Shown here one piece after another: positions 62,499 through 64,000 of a stretch of 64,000 bases of DNA. Position numbers and translations under genes: made by a program. This DNA is from Microbulbifer sp. ALW1 (GTDB taxonomy: Bacteria > Pseudomonadota > Gammaproteobacteria > Pseudomonadales > Cellvibrionaceae). Numbering within the stretch: position 1 is the stretch's first letter; each line of letters opens with the position of its first letter. A model generated the notes under the pieces. It had not been told where the DNA came from. It saw only the letters and a program-made list of their open reading frames with translations, and made no database searches. The stretch covers positions 1,334,501-1,398,500 of the forward strand of contig NZ_CP047569.1 in assembly GCF_009903625.1 (NCBI RefSeq), read 5' to 3'.

Positions 62499-63472
62499 TT
62501 CAGTCTCTCGCCAATTCCAGATTCACCGCACTGTATGTGACCAGCGCTCTGTTTGTGCTGTTGTTCCTCGCGGGTGCTTTGCAGTTCGACGGATTCGGTA
62601 GCACCCGAGTGGTCGCCAACCTGTTTTCCGATAATGCCTTTCTGGTCATCACAGCCATCGGCATGACGTTTGTGATCATCTCCGGTGGTATCGACCTGTC
62701 GGTGGGGGCAGTGATCGCCCTGACGGGTGTGGTGTGCGGGCTTTTGATCGGTGAACTGCAGTGGCACCCGCTGATCGTTTTTCCGATGGTACTGATTGGT
62801 GGTGGCCTGTTTGGCGCTTCCATGGGCGCGCTGATCCACTACTACAAACTACAGCCGTTTATTGTCACGCTGGCGGGTATGTTCCTGGCCCGTGGCATGG
62901 CGACGACCTTGAGTGAAGAGTCGATCCCAATTGAGCACCCATTTTATGACGCGGTAGCTGATTTCGGTCTGCTTTTGTCCGGCGGTGCCTGGGTTGGGGC
63001 ATCCACACTGATCCTGTTTATGGTGCTGATTGCGGCCATCCTGCTGGCGCATTTCAGTCGCCTCGGTGGTTTTATCTACGCACTGGGAGGCAGCGCCCAG
63101 TCCGCTCAGTTGATGGGCGTGCCGGTGGCCCGAACCACCATCAGTATCTACGCGATCAGTGGATTCCTGTCTGCTCTTGGTGGAATCGTCTACTCCTTTT
63201 ACACATTCTCAGGATATTCTCTGGCCGCTGTAGGTATGGAGCTGGATGCCATTGCGGCGGTGGTGATTGGTGGTACCCTGTTGACCGGCGGATCCGGCTA
63301 TGTGGTAGGCACCCTGATCGGTGTGCTGATCATGGGGGTTATCCAGACGTATATCTCCTTTGATGGCACCCTGAACAGTTGGTGGACCAAGATCGTGATC
63401 GGCCTGCTGCTGTTTGCTTTCATCGGTATGCAGCGACTGCTCACCCGGCGGCAGGCTGCAGCGGCACACTAA
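62495..63472 (+). CDS. yjfF: Sugar ABC transporter permease (YjfF-like)
   Basis: This 325-residue permease has GMTFVIISGGIDLSVGAVIALTG, VTLAGMFLARGMATTLS and the loop GGSAQSAQLMGVPVARTTISIYAISG. It pairs with YtfT to form the channel, as in E. coli YtfT-YjfF. Confidence 0.92.
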   Translation: MIQSLANSRFTALYVTSALFVLLFLAGALQFDGFGSTRVVANLFSDNAFLVITAIGMTFVIISGGIDLSVGAVIALTGVVCGLLIGELQWHPLIVFPMVLIGGGLFGASMGALIHYYKLQPFIVTLAGMFLARGMATTLSEESIPIEHPFYDAVADFGLLLSGGAWVGASTLILFMVLIAAILLAHFSRLGGFIYALGGSAQSAQLMGVPVARTTISIYAISGFLSALGGIVYSFYTFSGYSLAAVGMELDAIAAVVIGGTLLTGGSGYVVGTLIGVLIMGVIQTYISFDGTLNSWWTKIVIGLLLFAFIGMQRLLTRRQAAAAH

Positions 63473-63526
63473 TTGCTACCCATAGACGATAAAAAATCAG
63501 GCAATACGGAATAAGAGAGGGCGCTC

Positions 63527-64000
63527 ATGCTCGAAGTACAGCGCATTGACGCGATCGAAGTCGGCAATACCCTGGGTGAAGGGGTGCTGTGGAACCACAA
63601 AGAGCAGAGTGTCTGGTGGACCGATATCCACGAGTGCAAACTCTATCGCCTGTCCTGGCCCGGCCGTGAACTGGAGGTATTCGATACCCCGGAGCGCCTG
63701 TGTGCCTTCGCCTTCACCGACCGTGAAAACTGTATTGTCGCCGCGTTTGAAACCGGCTTCGCCCTGTTTGATTACCGACAGGGCAAGATCCTGTGGCAGA
63801 AAACCCTGCTGGAAAAGGGCAGTGGCCTGCGCTTCAACGACGGCAAGATTGATCGGCAGGGGCGTTTCTGGGCGGGTACCATGGCGGAAGATGGCCGCGA
63901 AGACGCTGCAGGTGTCCTCTACTGTCTCGAGGCCAATGGTGTGGTCAGCCAGCAGGAAAGCAATATCTTTATTTCCAACGGCTGCTGCTGGGATGTGAAC
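63527..64000 (+). CDS. SMP-30/gluconolactonase-family lactonase (partial)
   Basis: This is the first 158 codons of an SMP-30/LRE-family enzyme; the gene runs out of the window. ATG 63527 follows AGAGAGG. The propeller motifs LGEGVLWNHKEQSVWWTDI, LRFNDGKIDRQGRFWAGTM (metal-binding Asn and Asp) and FISNGCCWDVN are canonical. It likely hydrolyses L-arabino-lactone to L-arabonate, the step between the SDR and the dehydratase. Confidence 0.88.
   Translation, partial: MLEVQRIDAIEVGNTLGEGVLWNHKEQSVWWTDIHECKLYRLSWPGRELEVFDTPERLCAFAFTDRENCIVAAFETGFALFDYRQGKILWQKTLLEKGSGLRFNDGKIDRQGRFWAGTMAEDGREDAAGVLYCLEANGVVSQQESNIFISNGCCWDVN

Noticed and set aside
1..64000. tRNA, rRNA, CRISPR, prophage or insertion-sequence features
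   Set aside because: No T-loop-like tRNA sequences, rRNA segments, regular repeat arrays, integrase or transposase genes were seen by eye; short or diverged ones could be missed without a search tool.

Overview
The window looks like chromosome from a marine, polysaccharide-degrading gammaproteobacterium of the Cellvibrionales/Microbulbifer type. This is inferred from the gene content: an Enterobacteria-like nudF-yqiB-cpdA-yqiA-parE block, arabinan-degrading GH43 enzymes, a chitin-binding secreted protein, an AbgT transporter and DUF4136 lipoproteins. No rRNA or tRNA gene, CRISPR array, prophage or intact insertion sequence was seen. Positions 1-19.3k hold mostly housekeeping genes: the end of a PqiB-like MCE protein, lipoproteins, nudF-yqiB-cpdA-(lipoprotein)-yqiA-parE, a short AT-richer patch of unrecognised small genes (7.7-8.6k), a cupin protein and a GNAT enzyme, two DEAD-box helicases (dbpA, rhlE), an HD protein with a class II aldolase, a Crp/Fnr regulator convergent with a bile-acid:Na+ family transporter, and a secreted protein that joins a chitin-binding module to a CxxCH haem motif behind a NagR-like operator. 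Positions 19.3-26.2k hold a secreted M20D peptidase, a GH43 enzyme, an AbgT transporter, OmpW, a class I glutamine amidotransferase and a thioredoxin-like protein. Positions 26.4-46k form a urea region: ureDABCEFG with a small His-rich membrane protein, an unrelated HxlR/flavin oxidoreductase/GST segment, a two-component system whose kinase is fused to an NCS1-type permease, a porin, and the urea ABC transporter urtABCDE. A 12-base motif, CGTCAAATGACG, occurs upstream of both ureD and the porin/urt genes and is a good candidate target of that two-component system. Positions 46-64k hold a DUF4243 protein and a MOSC protein, then an arabinose region: exo-arabinanase-like GH43, GPH symporter, FadR-type regulator, and a set of enzymes that could carry L-arabinose to 2-oxoglutarate without phosphorylation (SDR dehydrogenase, SMP-30 lactonase, IlvD/Edd dehydratase, AraD1/GguC, semialdehyde dehydrogenase, mutarotase), with a YtfQRT-YjfF type pentose ABC transporter. 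The least explained structure is a family of five intergenic nested palindromes (near 21.8k, 25.5k, 49.0k, 58.6k and 58.75k). Each has long, near-perfect outer arms that differ in sequence from copy to copy, a shared 26-nt core just inside the left arm, and an inner hairpin whose stem varies while its TCC-containing loop is kept.
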